Below, piece after piece: positions 63,810-64,000 of a stretch of 64,000 nucleotides of DNA. Position 1 is the first letter of the stretch. The number at the start of each line of letters is the position of its first letter. Made by a program: the position numbers and the translations under genes. Origin of the DNA: Bacteroidota bacterium (GTDB lineage Bacteria > Bacteroidota > Bacteroidia > Bacteroidales > F082). The notes below the pieces were generated by a model. The model saw only the letters and a program-made list of their open reading frames with translations. It was not told the origin of the DNA and did not search any database. Where the stretch lies: the NCBI GenBank assembly GCA_009773165.1, contig WOUZ01000013.1, positions 25,960 through 89,959 on the forward strand, in the 5' to 3' direction.

Positions 63810-64000
63810 CAATCCTGTTGGAACAGGATTAGCTTCATATGCTTACATTCCTCTTAACGGCGATCAGGTAAAAGTGGTGATGACTTCTTCTCTTTCTTGT
63901 TCTTCAGGTAGTCCTGCAACTTCGAATATCATTTCAATGATGGTAAATGCAGCTTTGCCTGCTTCTGTAAGTATTGTGGCTGGTGCTAATCTTGTCTGTC
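63214..64000 (+). repeat. Tandem 267-bp repeats encoding Ig-like domains
   Basis: Repeat boundaries at 63214, 63481, 63748 and 63968. The first two periods are 267 bp (89 codons); the third is only 220 bp because 47 bp after 63780 are missing. Copies share segments encoding SIAASENPVCQGTSV and YIPLNGDQVKVVMTS. The last 99 bases of the window equal 63682-63780. Confidence 0.85.

Overview
The window looks like a chromosomal segment of a Bacteroidota bacterium, most likely Bacteroidales or a near relative, of moderate to low GC. Evidence: a type IX secretion (T9SS) style C-terminal sorting domain with a GEVED domain; an M56 peptidase with a TonB C-terminal domain beside a BlaI/MecI repressor; a PadR-PspC pair; a PlsC-like acyltransferase with an H-x5-D motif; a fused IcmF acyl-CoA mutase; and many start-proximal elements fitting the Bacteroidota -7 consensus TAnnTTTG, several with a TTG 18-19 nt upstream. 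I see no rRNA, tRNA, CRISPR array, phage or transposase gene. Most of the window is ordinary chromosome.

Layout. 0-5.6 kb: end of an endonuclease/exonuclease/phosphatase-family gene, a YceI-like protein, a propeller-type LytS-like sensor kinase, ftsX and a carboxypeptidase-regulatory-like protein. 5.7-8.1 kb: short MscS channel, then blaI and an M56-TonB gene with matching palindromic motifs at both ends of the pair. 8.1-11.5 kb: repeat-rich spacer, AAA/DUF4143 ATPase, SugE/Gdx-type exporter, small lipoprotein, CPBP protease. 11.7-14.8 kb: rodA and mrdA (cell elongation). 15-19.1 kb: S9 glutamyl-endopeptidase-like protein, M48 lipoprotein peptidase, and a DUF922-like protein lacking its HExxH. 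19.1-22 kb: long inverted repeat, then padR-pspC with an operator-like palindrome over the promoter.

22.3-27.7 kb is a carbohydrate island: an L-fucose-isomerase-like protein, a GH130 glycoside phosphorylase fused to a response-regulator receiver domain, and a convergent GT4 glycosyltransferase with a C-terminal helical domain. 28-35.9 kb: CorA, membrane-anchored thioredoxin, an ECF sigma/anti-sigma/CpxP-like operon, an RsuA-family pseudouridine synthase with 24 tandem 14-residue repeats, a DUF2007-USP-USP fusion and an acyltransferase. 36-43.6 kb: three adjacent hybrid histidine kinases with no DNA-binding partner. 43.8-49.3 kb: a complete RND efflux operon. 49.4-52.4 kb: an orphan HisKA_3 kinase and a C-terminal processing protease. 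52.7-64 kb: a T9SS substrate, icmF, and a large secreted BNR/PKD/Ig-like protein whose last visible repeat is frameshifted.

The most notable observations are the GH130-receiver fusion, the palindrome over the padR promoter, the paired motifs flanking blaI/M56-TonB, the homogenised 42-bp repeat array, and the right edge, where the final 99 bases exactly repeat a segment 220 bp upstream. That last feature looks like an assembly limit and makes the frameshift suspect. I found no clearly novel multi-gene defence or mobile system.
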